A DNA stretch of 64,000 bases from Schistocephalus solidus. Its lineage: Eukaryota > Platyhelminthes > Cestoda > Diphyllobothriidea > Diphyllobothriidae. The DNA lies in assembly GCA_017591395.1 (NCBI GenBank), contig WEDG01000209.1:28086-92085 (forward strand), given 5' to 3'. The position numbers and the translations under genes were made by a program. Under the pieces are notes generated by a model. The model made no database searches. It saw only the letters and a list, made by a program, of their open reading frames with translations, and was not told the DNA's origin. Numbering within the stretch: position 1 is the stretch's first letter; the number at the start of each line of letters is the position of its first letter. Shown here piece after piece: positions 33,501 to 45,689 of the stretch.

Positions 33501-35597
33501 CCTGCTGCTGTGGCATCTCTACTGCCAAATGCTCATACCGCATTCGCGCTTGCAGGAGGCAGCAGACCTCCGACGCACCGCTCTCCTCTCAATTCCAACC
33601 TACTGACTCACACGGACTGACACCTTGGTCTCTCCCTTTTCAACTCCTCCAACACACCTTCTTCAGCTTCATCCACCACGCCGGCCTTCCCTTTTGGCGC
33701 AGACTCCATGTTCTCTCAACTGCACCTACCATACTACGATGGGGGCACTACCAACAGCAGTCACCGGAGACTATACCTGATGCATGACGTCACTGATGGC
33801 CTCCACTGGTTTCTCGGGTGCATTTCGTCCTCATCAACACTGCCAGCCACGTTCAACGCCACCACCAGTCAACTACCCCTTACAGACTACTCAACGCAGT
33901 TCACACTGCATCTGCGAAACAGCACCATCTCCGAAACTCCAGACCCTCAGTCAGAAGTCCTCCTCCTTCCATCGCCTTCTGTGATGCACTTACTGACGCC
34001 CTCCTCATCCCCGAAGTCTAGCTAAACGCCGCCACCTACCGAAATCCTGATCTTCTAATGATAGGCGAAGCACTCGCATCTCCATGAGTCCTGGCGCCGA
34101 TTACGCGCGCATCCAACCTCCTCTTCAGAAATATGCCCACTGCTACTCATATTTCTCATGTATCCCCGACGGAACAGCAAATCGGTAACCGTGAGGTGAC
34201 CAGCCGCATAAACAACCCGAGTAGCTCTAGTCGGAGTGAATTTGTCGGTGGCCGAGGACACAGGAACGATGTCTAACTGTTAGTGCAACAGGCGGACAAA
34301 TCATCACCTCTTGTTTACAGCTTACGGTGGTGTTGGCATCCACAATTTCGGACAGGTTGGTCTGCCTCGGAAGACACGCAAACTCGACGCCGGATCCTGC
34401 GGAGTAAATTACCTTTGGGCTGCTTCCAGAGTCGCAGACCCAATGGCGTATCCTCTGGTTGAGCCTAATCAGGCAGAGCGGTTGGAAAGTAAAGGCTTTC
34501 GACCACTGCTCGGAGCTGCCTCAAAAAAGACACCATAGGTAGTAGTCTGTGATTGCACGGGATACTTGCAGCGCTCCATTTGTCCTCAGAAGTAGACACA
34601 TTCTCAAGGTCCCAAACTACTCTACCAGACTGAAGTGGGTTCGGCAAATGCGTACGGTCAACTTGGAAAGTGTTCGAAAGTATGGAGAGCCTAATCTAGA
34701 CGCCATGCCGATTTCGCACATTAACCGAAACTAAACTTGCGGATCATAGCATGTGGTAGAAGGGCTCGGAAAACCCAAAAACACAAGACAGTAGGCTAGC
34801 ACATTTATAATGTTAGGCACGATACACGCGCCTGGCAGCAGCAAGTCCTTCGAAAGATCATCGACTGAGGTCCGGTTTCGTTGGCTTCCAAAGAGTACCG
34901 ACTTCCAAATACATTCTTCGTCGTAAAGAGTCCTGTAATGAAAGATTGTTGTTGCTTGTTTTACTAAAAGAACTTTCATGCGGCGCGGGTAAATGTCCAC
35001 ATAGGCAGTCTTGCCTATAAAATTGTCGTACGGCAATGCAACCTTCGAAAAGCAAGACAGAGCTGCGCGAGCACCTGACACGAGCAATGTAATTAAGTCA
35101 CAGTTCGCTGCAAAGGGTAGGGTAGTTAATTTTTGAATACATGCCGAGAAAAACCCTCACGACACAAAGCCAATCCTGTAGAAGGGGATTAATTTACAAC
35201 AGCCGGTTGTCCTGTGCGTCTCATCCAAACTACCGTACCCTGTACTTCTCACCTGCATGTGCACTCATAAGATGCTAGATCGATGTGACAGAAAGGCTGG
35301 CCTCTTGCCGGTGTTGCATGCACGCATGCGCACGCATTCATGGTGCCCGCACCTCCGGAGGCTTAGGGGTATGTAGCCTTCAGCCCTGCGCCTTCCTTCC
35401 TTCCTTCACCGCAGTTATTGCTTCTCTCGCTTTTCAAACCTTGCTACTGTGAACCTGAGGCGGCAGCACTCTTCTTTCCCGCTGGCTCCTTCTACTATTC
35501 ATCCAGTACACTTCTGCCAGAAGCCATATTTCGCTGTCACAAACATGCTCCCTCTTACCTGCCTAGGCAGCATGTCCACTCGGGGGTTGTGCGATCC
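27503..35597. repeat. Tandem array of 2.75-kb units, three copies visible
   Basis: Units start at the string CTGTTGTCAAAAT at 27503, 30248 and 32995 (period 2745-2747 nt); the third unit is cut by an N gap after 2603 nt. Copies differ by scattered substitutions (for example 28721 AATCGG versus AGTCGG in units 2 and 3, and several changes at 33730-33745 in unit 3). The first ~60 nt of unit 1 diverge more, marking the array's left edge. Each unit has a CTTCC microsatellite (about 29897-29915), a GCATGC-rich stretch and no protein I recognise. The array may be longer than shown because the assembly breaks in it. Confidence 0.95.
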
Positions 35598-35684
35598 NNN
35601 NNNNNNNNNNNNNNNNNNNNNNNNNNNNNNNNNNNNNNNNNNNNNNNNNNNNNNNNNNNNNNNNNNNNNNNNNNNNNNNNNNNN
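35598..35684. other. Assembly gap (87 N)
   Basis: A run of N beginning inside the third unit of the tandem array. Sequence to the right (from 35685) does not match the unit, so the array's right edge and true copy number are hidden in the gap. Confidence 1.
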
Positions 35685-37030
35685 GATTATAGACTAGTTA
35701 AAGTGCATACTCCTACTTTATTGAGCTATTGCTGTTATTCTAGGTTATTATTAATAAACTTACCATGTAGCAGCCATCGGGAAGCCTGAACTGTAGGTCT
35801 AAAAGTAAATAGTAGTTACGCGTTATTGAACAAGGCATTCAGTGCTGATGATTTATCATGTTATCAAATGTCCCTATCAGCATACTCATCACTGGTAACT
35901 TACCACTCGCCGGTGCAGCAGAGCTGAAACAAAAATAGGGTTAATTATTTAAGGAAACGGGTCAGTTGAAAGAACAAACTATACGACATAAAAGCTGTTT
36001 GGAGACCAGTCTATGAAGGTAACTGGTTCCCATGTAGTCTACCTCTTGTTCTTACGCGCTTACAGATGCAGAAGCACGCCTTTGCAAGAGGAAAAGAAAC
36101 GCTAATTGATCTTTTAAAGTAATTTCTAAATATGCGAAAGAAAACAAAACACGAATTTACTGCGAAGATGAGAAAGAGTAATGACTTACTAGAAATTCCA
36201 CCTTAATTTACATTTGCGACTCTGGTAGGAATGGACTCGGCACGAGCATTGTTTATGCCGATGTCTAGCACGGGGAAAGAACTCTGGAGGATGAAGCAAC
36301 CATCGTTAGAAGCACACACTGAGTGATAGGCACCAGAGTCGGTTCACAAGCGCGGAGCAGACGGAGAGTGAGCAGCGTAGCGCCATAGCTGATTCAGCTA
36401 ACACGGAAACGGTTACAGTTAAACAAATATACGGTGTCATAAAAAGGTGCAGGACGCGGGTAGGATACCTTAATCGAAAACGTGTAGATATTTAAATTTT
36501 TTGTGAATTATGAAGATTATAAAAGTTAGTGTGTGGTTCTATCTTGGTTGTAATTTTGCGAACGGCCAGGAAATTGCTCTCTTCAAGATTTCGCTGTACT
36601 GAACACTATGGCGGACATTCGTTATTATGCTTTAGATTTGAATCGACACTGTTTCGACTGTTTGGATTCGAATCGAAACATTTAACAACAGGACAGCAGC
36701 CAACTACTGAGTCACTTAGTCCAAATGGAAATTTTTGTATACGAATGCTCGAAGTTTCCTTTCGAATATAGATGAAATCAAGGCGCTAGTTCTGGACTGA
36801 AACCCACAAAACGCACACATTTAAGAGCAAAGCCGCTCATTTCCTATAGTTAAATTTGTGGTGTGTTGTTGGAATCTGTCAGCCATGACAGTCAATCCTT
36901 GCATCAGTTGAGAGACCCACTTAGGTAGTTGAGTGGTATCTGTGAGGAGGGGAAAGGAAGAGAGAGGAAGCGCAAGGGCGTTTTAGAGGCTGTATTTCCG
37001 CTGCATTCAGCGCATATGCTTCATCATTAA
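35685..37030. other. No recognised feature
   Basis: AT-rich sequence between the gap and the plus-strand ZF-LINE. Short open frames on both strands, none recognised. Confidence 0.5.
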
Positions 37031-37034
37031 AAGT

Positions 37035-37170
37035 TGACGCACTATAATCTATCATGGTGCGCTAAAACTCATGGCTTCGAAGGCCTTTTAACTGACCCTC
37101 AGCAAGAATAGTTAGGCTGCAATGGCTCCTTCGTAATGTTGCCTCTATTGCACCCCCACTTGACTGGCAT
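37035..37170 (-). repeat. R1 fragment, inverted
   Basis: Plus strand reads AATCTATCATGGTGCGCTAA ... TCATGGCTTCGAAGGCCTTT ... TAGGCTGCAATGGCTCCTTC, the reverse of the R1 central core (compare 41697-41840). It sits immediately upstream of the ZF-LINE 5' end. Confidence 0.6.
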
Positions 37171-37894
37171 CGGAGCCGCTCCTATATTATGTCGCACTAT
37201 CTGTCTCGTATAGGTGGTGAATGCTCCTGTGGCCGCCTCTAGCTGGTATTCGATTCTCACCTTTGGCTCCTCGAAGCTGTTTCTTCCCAGCGGCCACACT
37301 CCGGGCAACCACCACGACCAGTGGGCTAAACCAGATGAGGGTCTCCGGTGTTGTGTGTGTCTCCACACCCAGTACGTCTGCTCCTTTCCCCCTGCTCTTC
37401 CCACTCTCCCGTCCTCCCTGTCCTCCTCTCTTTTTTTCCTAGCCCACTCCACCCTCCCCCTCCTACTTCTACTCCTCCCCCTCCTCTAACCCAACTTCCT
37501 CCTCTCACTCCTACTCCTCTCCTTTACACTTACTTCGTCCCTTCTCCTCACCCTTCCCCTTTCCCACGGTCGAATAAGTCCTACTGTGAGGGCGACATGC
37601 ACTCACGTAGGCGGCCCAGGCGAATCGGTCGTTCTCTCACTAAACCAAATCGTGACCCATAATGGAATTCGCCTGGGATGACCGAGCAGCCTATTTAGGG
37701 GCAGCACTACATACTCCCCTGTGGGGGAAGTGGCAAGACAATGTGCCCTAAACAAATGCTGGGTCTCACGAAAACTGCAGTCGACCGTGACTAGCAGACT
37801 GCAATTACATACGGTTGAAAAACTCTAAACAATATCAACAAAAACTCATCTCCCAATCACCTCACCATACCCTCCGGGGTATCCCGGAACTGCT

Positions 37895-38710
37895 CGAGTG
37901 AGGTTCCTCACTCTAGCAGCCTGGAATGTTCGATCCCTTTTAGACAATCCAAGGAGAAACTTACTGGAACGGAGGATGGCACTTGTCGCCGGGAACTGGT
38001 CCGCTAAAAGGGTGACATTGCTGCTCTCAGAGAGACCCGATTCTCTGAACAGGGTCAGCTGGAGTAGGTGGCTGCCGGCTTCATCTTCTTCTGTAGTGGC
38101 CGGCCAAAGACAGAGCGACGCGATGCTGGTGTTGTCTTTGCCATCCGGAACGACATCGTGGGACGTCTGGTCTGTCTGCCACAGGGTTTCAATGATCGCC
38201 TGATCAGCCTCCGCCTGCCTCTTCTGGGAGACCCGTTCGTCACCATCATCAGCGCCTACGCTCCCCAATTACAAGCTCTGATGCGACGAAGGACAGATTC
38301 TACGAGGATCTGCACGCCGTGCTGGTGACTGTGCCGAAGGTGGAAAAGTTAATTGTCCTTGGTGACTTCAACGCCCGCGTCGGGACGGACCACGCTGCCT
38401 GGCATGGAGTGCTTGCTCCCCACGGTCTCGGTAGCTGTAACGATAACGGCCTCCTTCTTCTGCGCATGTGTGCGGAACACCGTCTGCTGCTGACCAACAC
38501 CTTCTTCCACCTTCCGCCTTGGGAGAAGGCCATGTGGATGCACCCTCGGTCGCGGCGCTGGCATCTGCTGGACTATGTTCTCGTCCGGAGGCGAGATCGA
38601 CAGGACGTGCTGGTAACCATGGCGATCCACGATGCCGATGGTTGGACAGATCACCACCTCGTCATCTCCCAGATGATTGTCCGACTGCAACCCCGACAAA
38701 AACCCCAAGG
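37895..38710 (+). pseudogene. ZF-LINE AP-endonuclease domain
   Basis: Starts with RFLTLAAWNVRSLLDNPRRN, continues in a second frame with FIFFCSGRPKTERRDAGVVF and [20 protein letters not shown], then ISAYAPQL, and in a third frame [20 protein letters not shown] (catalytic DFN block intact) and [20 protein letters not shown]. It ends with [12 protein letters not shown], the C-terminal catalytic histidine block. Active-site blocks are therefore better preserved than in the minus copy, but at least two frameshifts separate them. The linker that follows, to about 39130, includes [15 protein letters not shown] and a stop. Confidence 0.88.
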
Positions 38711-39289
38711 TAAGCGGCCGCCAGGTAAGTTAAATACTCTTTTGTTGAATTTGCCTACTCAGTGTTTTGATTTCAGCAACCAAATAACCGAGAAACTGGA
38801 GAACCTGCGCGCTCCAGATAATAACTGCACCTTGGAAGCACGATGGTGCCAACTTCGAAATCTCCTCCGGTCCAACCCTCTCGAAGTCCTCGGACGCGCA
38901 CGCCGTCAACACCAGGACTGGTTTGACGACAATGATGCCAACATCAGAAACTTACTCGCGGAGAAGAATGGACTGCACAAAGCCTACATGGACCTTCGGA
39001 CTGACGCCACCAAAGCAGCCTTCTTCCGATGCCGGCGCCTTGTACGGCAACGGCTGCGGGAGATGCAGGATGCCTGGATTATCCGACAGGATGGGGAAAT
39101 TCTGGGGTTTTGTGGACCGCAATGAAATGAAAAACTTTTTCGTAGCCATCAAGGCCATCTATGGCCCGTGTATCAAGGGACCGCACAGCTCCTCAGCTCT
39201 GTCGGTACTACAGTACCGATAGAGAAATCGCAAATTATGAAGCGATGAAGTTTCCTTAATTGCTCATCAGACATCTCCGATGCTGCTAA

Positions 39290-40690
39290 TGACTGGCTCC
39301 CTCAAGTGGACACGAACAATGACCTGGATCTGCCGCCTTCCCTACCAGAAACCATCCGGGCCGTACAGCAGATTTCCAGCGGTGAAGCACCGGGATCCGA
39401 CGCAATCCCACCGGAAGTCTACAAGCCCGGTGGGCCCCAGCTGATGGCAGAACTCACAACACTCTTCCAGGAGCCGTGGCTCCAAGGACAAGTTCCTAAG
39501 GATTTCAAAGACGCGACCATCGTCCATCTCTACAAACGGAAAGGGAACCGGCAACTTTGTGATAAGCACAGAGACATCTCGTTGCTCAACCTTGCCGCGA
39601 AGATCTTCGCCCGTATCCTTCTCAATCGTCAGAACGGTCACCTAGAGCAGGGCCTTCTCCCAAAAAGCCAATGTGGCTTCGCTGACACCACTGGACAACC
39701 TATATGATCTTTGCCGCCCGCCAGCAACAAGAGAAGTGCCAGGAGATGCGAACTCACCTTAACAATACCTTCGTGGATCTGACGAAAGCCCTTGACACGG
39801 TGAATCGCGACGGACTGTGGAAAGTCATGCAGAAATTCGGCTGTCCTGAGCGGTTCACGCACATGGTGCGTCAGCTTCATGATGAGATGACTGCACGCGT
39901 CACTGACAACGGGATGTTATCCGAAGCATTCCCAGTGACCGACGGAGTGAAGCAGGGCTGCGTCCTTGCACCTAACTTCTTCAATCTCGTGTTCTATACC
40001 ATGCTAACGGACGCCTACCGCGAAGAACACCCCAGGATCTGCATCACCTACCAGATGGACGGCTTACTCCTCAACCAACGACGGATGCACTTCCAATCGC
40101 ATGTCGCCACAGCTTCCATCCGCCAACTTCTCTTCGCTCACGACTGCGCACTCGATACAACGACAGAAGAGGAAAGGCGAAGGAGCATGGACCTCTTCGC
40201 TGCCACCTGTGAAAACTTTGGACTTCGCATCAACACTGGGAATACGGTTGTGATGCATCAGCCTCCGCCAAATACCATCTACATCGCAGCTCACATCAAT
40301 GTCGATGGCGCCCATTTGAATTCTGTGGAAACCTTCACGTACCTGGGCAGAATTCTCGCCCGCAGCACAAAACTGGACGATGAGATCGCCCATTGGATCT
40401 CAAAAAGCTAGCCAAGCCTTTTGACGCATGCAGAACGTGGTCTGGAATCGACACGGTCTTCAACTCAGCACCAAACTCAAGGTGTACAAACCTGTCATAT
40501 TTGCCGACGCTGCTGTATGGAGCGGAGACGTGGACGATCTACCAAAAGCAGGCGTTGAAGCTCAACCCACTTTCACCTCAGGTGCCTTCGCAGAATACTA
40601 AATCTGACATGGCAAGACAGGATACCAGACATGGACGTGTTTGGAACGAACCGGCTTGGAGAAGGACAGTGAAGACAGCGGCAGCAATTT
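39290..40690 (+). pseudogene. ZF-LINE reverse transcriptase
   Basis: Blocks: PPSLPETIRAVQQISSGEAP, GSDAIPPEVYKPGGPQLM, FKDATIVHLYKRKGNRQLCD, ISLLNLAAKIFARILLNR (39306-39707). Another frame then continues with FVDLTKALDTVNRDGLWKVM, TDGVKQGCVLAPNFFNLVFY and QLLFAHDCALDTTTEEER (39704-40411). The catalytic FADD is FAHD here, losing one metal-binding aspartate, so the enzyme is dead. [20 protein letters not shown] follows at 40495-40560, after another frame change. Confidence 0.9.
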
Positions 40691-40734
40691 GCGAGGCCAG
40701 CAGGATAACCGCCGCCAAGAAAAAAGAGCGGCAC

Positions 40735-41252
40735 GAAAGTTACCAGCGCCCCAGACCAACACCGCCGATGCCCAGGCCCTTCCAATACGTCCGCACTGTC
40801 AAAACACCTTCCGTGCGCGAATTGACTTTGTCAGACATCTACGGACGCAATGCACCAACAATCCGAAAATTCAAAATTCTACCTCAAATTGTGCCAACCC
40901 TTCTTCCGACTCCCACACCCTCACCCCTGGCATCGATTTCATTATTCCCACCACCATAGAAACCACATCCCAATACTCATCACCTGTTACCTCCACCACC
41001 GCCACCGACGCCACCGCCCCCATCAGCGGTGGGGACTCTCTCCTAAACTGTTCCCATTGCGACCGCACACTCACCTCACGCATTGGCCTGGTCGGTCACT
41101 TGCGATTACATCGTACATAAGCTGGAGAACAAGTGCCTGGAGCACCAACACACAGTAGAGATCGTCGCCTCCACTGCCCTCACTGTCCTCGCGCATTCAC
41201 TCATCGCATAGGCCTATTAGGACAAATGCACCTCTACGACAACCAGCGGTAA
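40735..41252 (+). pseudogene. ZF-LINE zinc-finger C-terminus
   Basis: Finger-like units: RPHCQNTFRARIDFVRHLRT (first Cys replaced by Arg); then NCSHCDRTLTSRIGLVGHLR ending LHRT, an intact C-x2-C...H-x3-H finger; then after a frame change HCPHCPRAFTHRIGLLGQMH ending in LYDNQR with a lost His. One fewer finger pair than in the minus copy. The stop after LYDNQR (about 41251) corresponds to the stop at about 17277 in the minus copy. Confidence 0.85.
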
Positions 41253-41359
41253 AACACCGGAGGCTAAGCCATATCAGCGCACACTTCCTACACAAATACA
41301 TAGACAACACCCTCACCATCATCATGTACCCGTGAATATCACGGTTTCCTAGAAATCAT

Positions 41360-42110
41360 GGCGTGGAAAGCTGCCAATCTTACGCTTACATCAATTCACG
41401 CTGTCGGCCCTGTGTATGTGCTGTGTGTGTCAATTGGCTGACCAGTGGACTGGGAGTCAGATGGCGACAGCTCCTCCGTATCCCCTAATTTAATGAATTC
41501 TGGTGTCTGCGTTATGGGGGCCAGGACATGCTGTGGCGTGCAAAGACGGGTACGCTGACCTGTCAGCCAATGCGCCCACTCCCACGTCAGACAACGGACC
41601 GGCTCGGACGGTGTTCTGATTGTGGAAGTGGGGGATAGGGTGAAGTTGACGTCTCAGCGCATTGTCCTCACTTTAAAAATCTGACACGCTTGAAATTATC
41701 ACGGTGCGCTTAAAGCCGTGACTTGGAAGTTTGCCAACTGACGGGATAACTTAGACCGCGTGGTCAGCCCAATGTGTATTTGTTTGGAGTGGCTGACTGG
41801 CGGACTGAGAGTCAGGCTGAAATGGCTCATTCTTAATGTGGCACTCCCACTCTGTGGGATCCAAGCCAGGTGTGGTGGTACGCCCAGGGGTGGCTCTGAC
41901 CATGCCAGCCACCTGCACCCTCTCCCATTTCCGGTTTCTTGACTCCGTCATGACACCGGGCTCAGGTGGGCAAGGAGGAGAGCGTGTGGTAGATGAAGCA
42001 CAAATATACTAGCACTTAAAAATAAATCCTGGGCAAGTCACCGTCCCTGCAACACCCTTCCGTTGAGCATACGGTGGAAATCGTTGAGATCGACAGTCGA
42101 AAAATCATCA
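41360..42110 (-). repeat. R1 dispersed repeat, near-complete inverted copy
   Basis: Read on the minus strand it follows 21630-22420 in order: CGACTGTCGATCTCAACG ... GGGACGGTGACTTGCCCAGG ... CACCTGAGCCCGGTGTCATG ... GGATCCCACAGAGTGGGAGT ... CCTGACTCTCAGTCCGCCAG ... GTCAGTTGGCAAACTTCCAA ... GCGCACCGTGATAATTTCAA ... CTCCCAGTCCACTGGTCAGC. It lies just beyond the ZF-LINE 3' end. Length about 750 bp, no coding frame. Confidence 0.82.
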
Positions 42111-42114
42111 GATG

Positions 42115-44575
42115 GGTTGTTTAAATATGTCAGCCATTGCACTGGACCTTGACTTTCGTCTTATTTATTCAGTCCTGTCACTGGGACCGGTGGATGAGAG
42201 AGGAGAGTGTACGCCTGGTTAAGCGCAGGTCTTCACCACTATAAATAGATCTACGCGTGAGTCTCGTCCCTTTCTCGCTATCACCTGGGGCAAACGGTGG
42301 ACATCCTCAGAATCAATGGTTGAACTGCCATATATCACTTTTTAAAGATATGAAAAACTTTGATTTTTACCGTATTTATTGGCAATAACAGTAAATTTTG
42401 CATTATTTCTCCGTTTAATATGTTCTTTTTACTGTTCTATTATTTTTGCCCACCTATACAGACTATTGCATTTTGTTTATCTCTTGTGGTGTAAATCCGT
42501 GCCCTGTCGTCGTTTTCTTTTTGCTGTAGGGAAAAAACTGCAGTACTGGCAGTTTGTCTAGAAGTTTATGAAAATACTTGTTAAAAGATGCAGTCTTGCA
42601 GACTTCCTTCATCCTGAAGTTCTAGAATTGTGAGAGAAGATATATCTGGCGTCTGCGAGACTTTGATGCCTTCTCCAGCTATTTTAAATTCTAAAATTCA
42701 TTTGGTTTCCCTTAATCCCTTGATTATCTGGTCACTCATGTGTACACCTCGTCCTGCAATACTGGGTCTTCGTCTGTCGAAACAATATATCTCCTGCTAC
42801 ATGGAACTATGATTTGTACCTCTTAGGCAGTTATCCAACAAACCTTTCAGGTCATTGGATTAATAAGAACCGAAACCAAGGAACGGATAACACGCAAGCA
42901 TAAGTTCGTATTGTCTTATATTAAAAATCATATATCTGCTATCGATGGTGCGCACAATTTTTTGCAAAGCTCTGAATTGGGATTCGGAGTCACACACGCT
43001 GACCAATTACGCTCACGCAGTTGTAATGTCCGAAAGTTATTGATTGTCTTTTCCTTGACCGAAATTGACTTCATACCGTCAAGAAAGGGGATGAGTAGAG
43101 AATTCTGTCACAAAGGGCACTGCTCAGTTTCCCCCAAATTCACCCCAATGCAGAGGAAACTGAAGAATTTTGCACTGTCGCATCCAATATTATCAACAAC
43201 ATGACCGTATGAATCCCTCGTTAACTCCGTATGAAAACTGACTATTAATTAACTTGGTGGAACTCAAGAAAACAGTACCTATCTTATTCCCACACCAATG
43301 CCATGTCCATCAGCATCTCCTAGTTAACCAACGCAGATTTTTAATTCGAAGGAAGGTCCGACTGAATATTCAGCCACACGCAAATTGAAGAAATTTAGCT
43401 TCTCCACGGAAAATACGCCTTTACGATAGCCAAAAACCACCAACCCAACTACCTCGAATTTCCAACTACCCCCAGACCCTATATCGTGGCTGCTAAACCA
43501 AACATCCTAGCATTTTCGTGTAGGAATGGTGCTCCTGTTCTATTCACAGCAGTGCGCCCCCACCCTCCAGCGAGATCCCTCCACTGTGGTTTTCTCAGTG
43601 GTCTCCTTATACGAAAGTTCTTACTGGACTAGTAGACTCACCCGATCCTCTGTGTAACCTCAGTGGGGATACGTTGCATTATCCTGCCCATGGGTTTCCA
43701 AACAAGCTCCGATAGCTTGCGGTGGTGCTCAGTTCCCTGTTCGTCATTTCACTCTCCATATCTTACTCCTCTTTACCCAAATCGGGTGTTTGGTATGCCA
43801 CAATGTTTTTCCAGAACCGGGCGGGGGCACCCGTTCCCTATGTTCAGTCGCCCGTCAACCACTGGAGGACTGAACTGCCTTCCCTGAAAACAACTAGGTT
43901 GTCCAATTAAACGTTTCGTTCTTAATTTCAGATACTTGCTTAATAAAATGCCCTTGCTTAAGAATTAGGTCTTCGTCAACTGTCCTCATATTGTTTCAGT
44001 GACTTAAATATAGGTAACACCTTCCGTAGCCGATATCGAACGCTCTCTTCTAGGTTATAATTATACCCGAAATGATCGTCGCGAGAGCCGTGGTTGAGAA
44101 AACTGCATCTGTGTTAAGAGAGCACTTGCATTTATGCCCATCCAACATTCACACATAACCGCAGTTTAAGAGAGCTTTTGGCTGCCAATTACTTTTTAAA
44201 TATAAGTATTATTAACTGGTTGGTTTTGTCTATCACCACTGCAATGCCAGTGCGGATAAAGTTAAATAAAATATTGTTTTTAATTTTGAGCGCTTTGGAG
44301 GCACTTATCAAAACAAAATTAGTGCGGAGGTAAAATAATGCAATGCGCAATTTGGTGCTCTGTGCTAGCAGCCAGATATACAGGAGAATTTAGAATTTGT
44401 GATTGCGGATAATAGACCGTTTCTCAAATCCATCGGCGATTTATCCTTATAACGTAATAATGAACAGTTTTTAGAAAAGAGGGACCTAAGAAGAAGCCGT
44501 GTAAAAACTCCTACAAAGAAAGCGGGGGCAAAGTTAAATTAGCCCCACTTTCAAACAAAGGTGCAGGAGAATTGC
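42115..44575. other. No recognised feature (2.4 kb)
   Basis: AT-rich. Open frames of 60-97 codons occur (for example 42911-43204) but none resembles a known protein. A short stretch (42175-42300) may be another diverged R1 tail because it repeats GGTGGACATCCTCAGA-type wording and a GAGAGGAGAGTGTACGC block. Confidence 0.45.
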
Positions 44576-44584
44576 CCATGACAG

Positions 44585-44850
44585 AAGCAAAACAAGCTGA
44601 GAATGGATTGAAGCCTGGATCTCTAACGAGAACTTGGTCAATCTATTTATCGGTCTAGCGCGGGCATACCGAGCCCTGTGCAATCATTTCTGGACTGACG
44701 TCACTAGTATTTGATTGGTGCCTGCCCCCTATAACTTGTGGTGGATTTTATCGCCTCTTTTATCTCTGACGATGGACTCCAGTAAGAGTGTGAAAGCTCA
44801 GATGAATAAATCTGTGCTTCCAGTGAACCAACCACCTTCTGCTTCTTTTC
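44585..44850 (+). mobile_element. Penelope-like element, 3' tail only
   Basis: Homologous to 7930-8165 of the first PLE: GATTGAAGCCTGGATCTCTA (encoding IEAWIS), LVNLFIGLARAYRALCNHF, then the tail with ATGGACTCCAGTAAGAGTGT and GAAAGCTCAGATGAATAAA. Only the end of the GIY-YIG domain remains. The tail carries CTGACGA (44766-44772) and GAAA (44792-44795), the better hammerhead-like core of the two copies. Confidence 0.85.
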
Positions 44851-45689
44851 TTATATACCCACCTGGAATGCAAACATTCACCTCTACTTATAAAAACAAC
44901 TGCTTCGCGAATTAAATAAAGTGACAGCATGCATTGCTTTTGAGTGTAGGGTGAGAATATAAAGAAGTTGCAACAAGTGAGTACGAAGACGACAAAATAT
45001 GGCGTACAGGTGTGCAAGGTCCCATTTTATCCCAGGAGGCTGACAGCGGACATGAATACGGACATCACAGTAACCAGGATATTATTCTGGTGAGGGTTAG
45101 AAGCAAACGAGACGGAGGTAGTTTAAACCGTGCGCATCCGATTTTTAGATAGGGAGGGTGATGGGGACACGATGCACGGGTACGTACTTTACAAAGGGTC
45201 TCCTAAGTTCTAATGGTTCTTTGGGGTCATGACGCGAGCGCGATCGATCAGAGTCTGCTTAGAGTCTAAGGAGGGAACACTAGGACTGCGAGGATAGTAA
45301 ATTCGCAGGGAGATGTGACAGTGCTGACTGACCAAATTATTAGCATACGCCGAAAAATGAGAAATGCGTCGTCATAGTCAACAGAGCGCTTGGGGTCGTA
45401 ATGAGAAGATGACAGTAAAACCGCGAACGTCATCGCTGCGTATAGTAGGGGAATAGTAGCTTTGGATTATTCAGCAAATTATAAACAGGGAGTCTTCAAA
45501 ATCTAAGCGAGAGTTTGACTTTGAATATGTTATGCACGCATTATCTGACGTTAAATCATAAGAGGACCCTTTTCAAAGTCCAGAAGTTGAGTGTTCAGGA
45601 ATGAAATAGCCAATAATTACTGTATGCTTTCTGCTGTTCGATGATTACGTAATTAAAATGTGAAAAATTATACCTTAAACGATGTCATT
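44851..45689. other. No recognised feature
   Basis: Unique-looking sequence between the PLE tail and the LINE-J remnant. Confidence 0.5.

Larger units (their letters stand above)
37195..41255 (+). mobile_element. ZF-LINE, plus-strand copy
   Basis: 5' UTR from about 37195 (GGTGGTGAATGCTCCTGTGG, shared with the minus copy at about 22715), a pyrimidine tract at 37375-37570, endonuclease 37895-38710, linker 38710-39130, RT 39290-40690, and zinc-finger C-terminus 40735-41252. The total of about 4.06 kb is close to a complete element. Frameshifts and stops interrupt all domains and the RT catalytic block is mutated. Confidence 0.9.

Noticed and set aside
27503..35597. CRISPR-like or centromeric satellite array
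   Set aside because: The unit is 2.75 kb with unique internal sequence; no short repeat/spacer pattern, and no evidence for centromeric function.
43640..43920. Possible protein-coding exon (GIRCIILPMGFQTSSDSLRW frame)
   Set aside because: No splice-site context, homologue or continuation in neighbouring sequence recognised.
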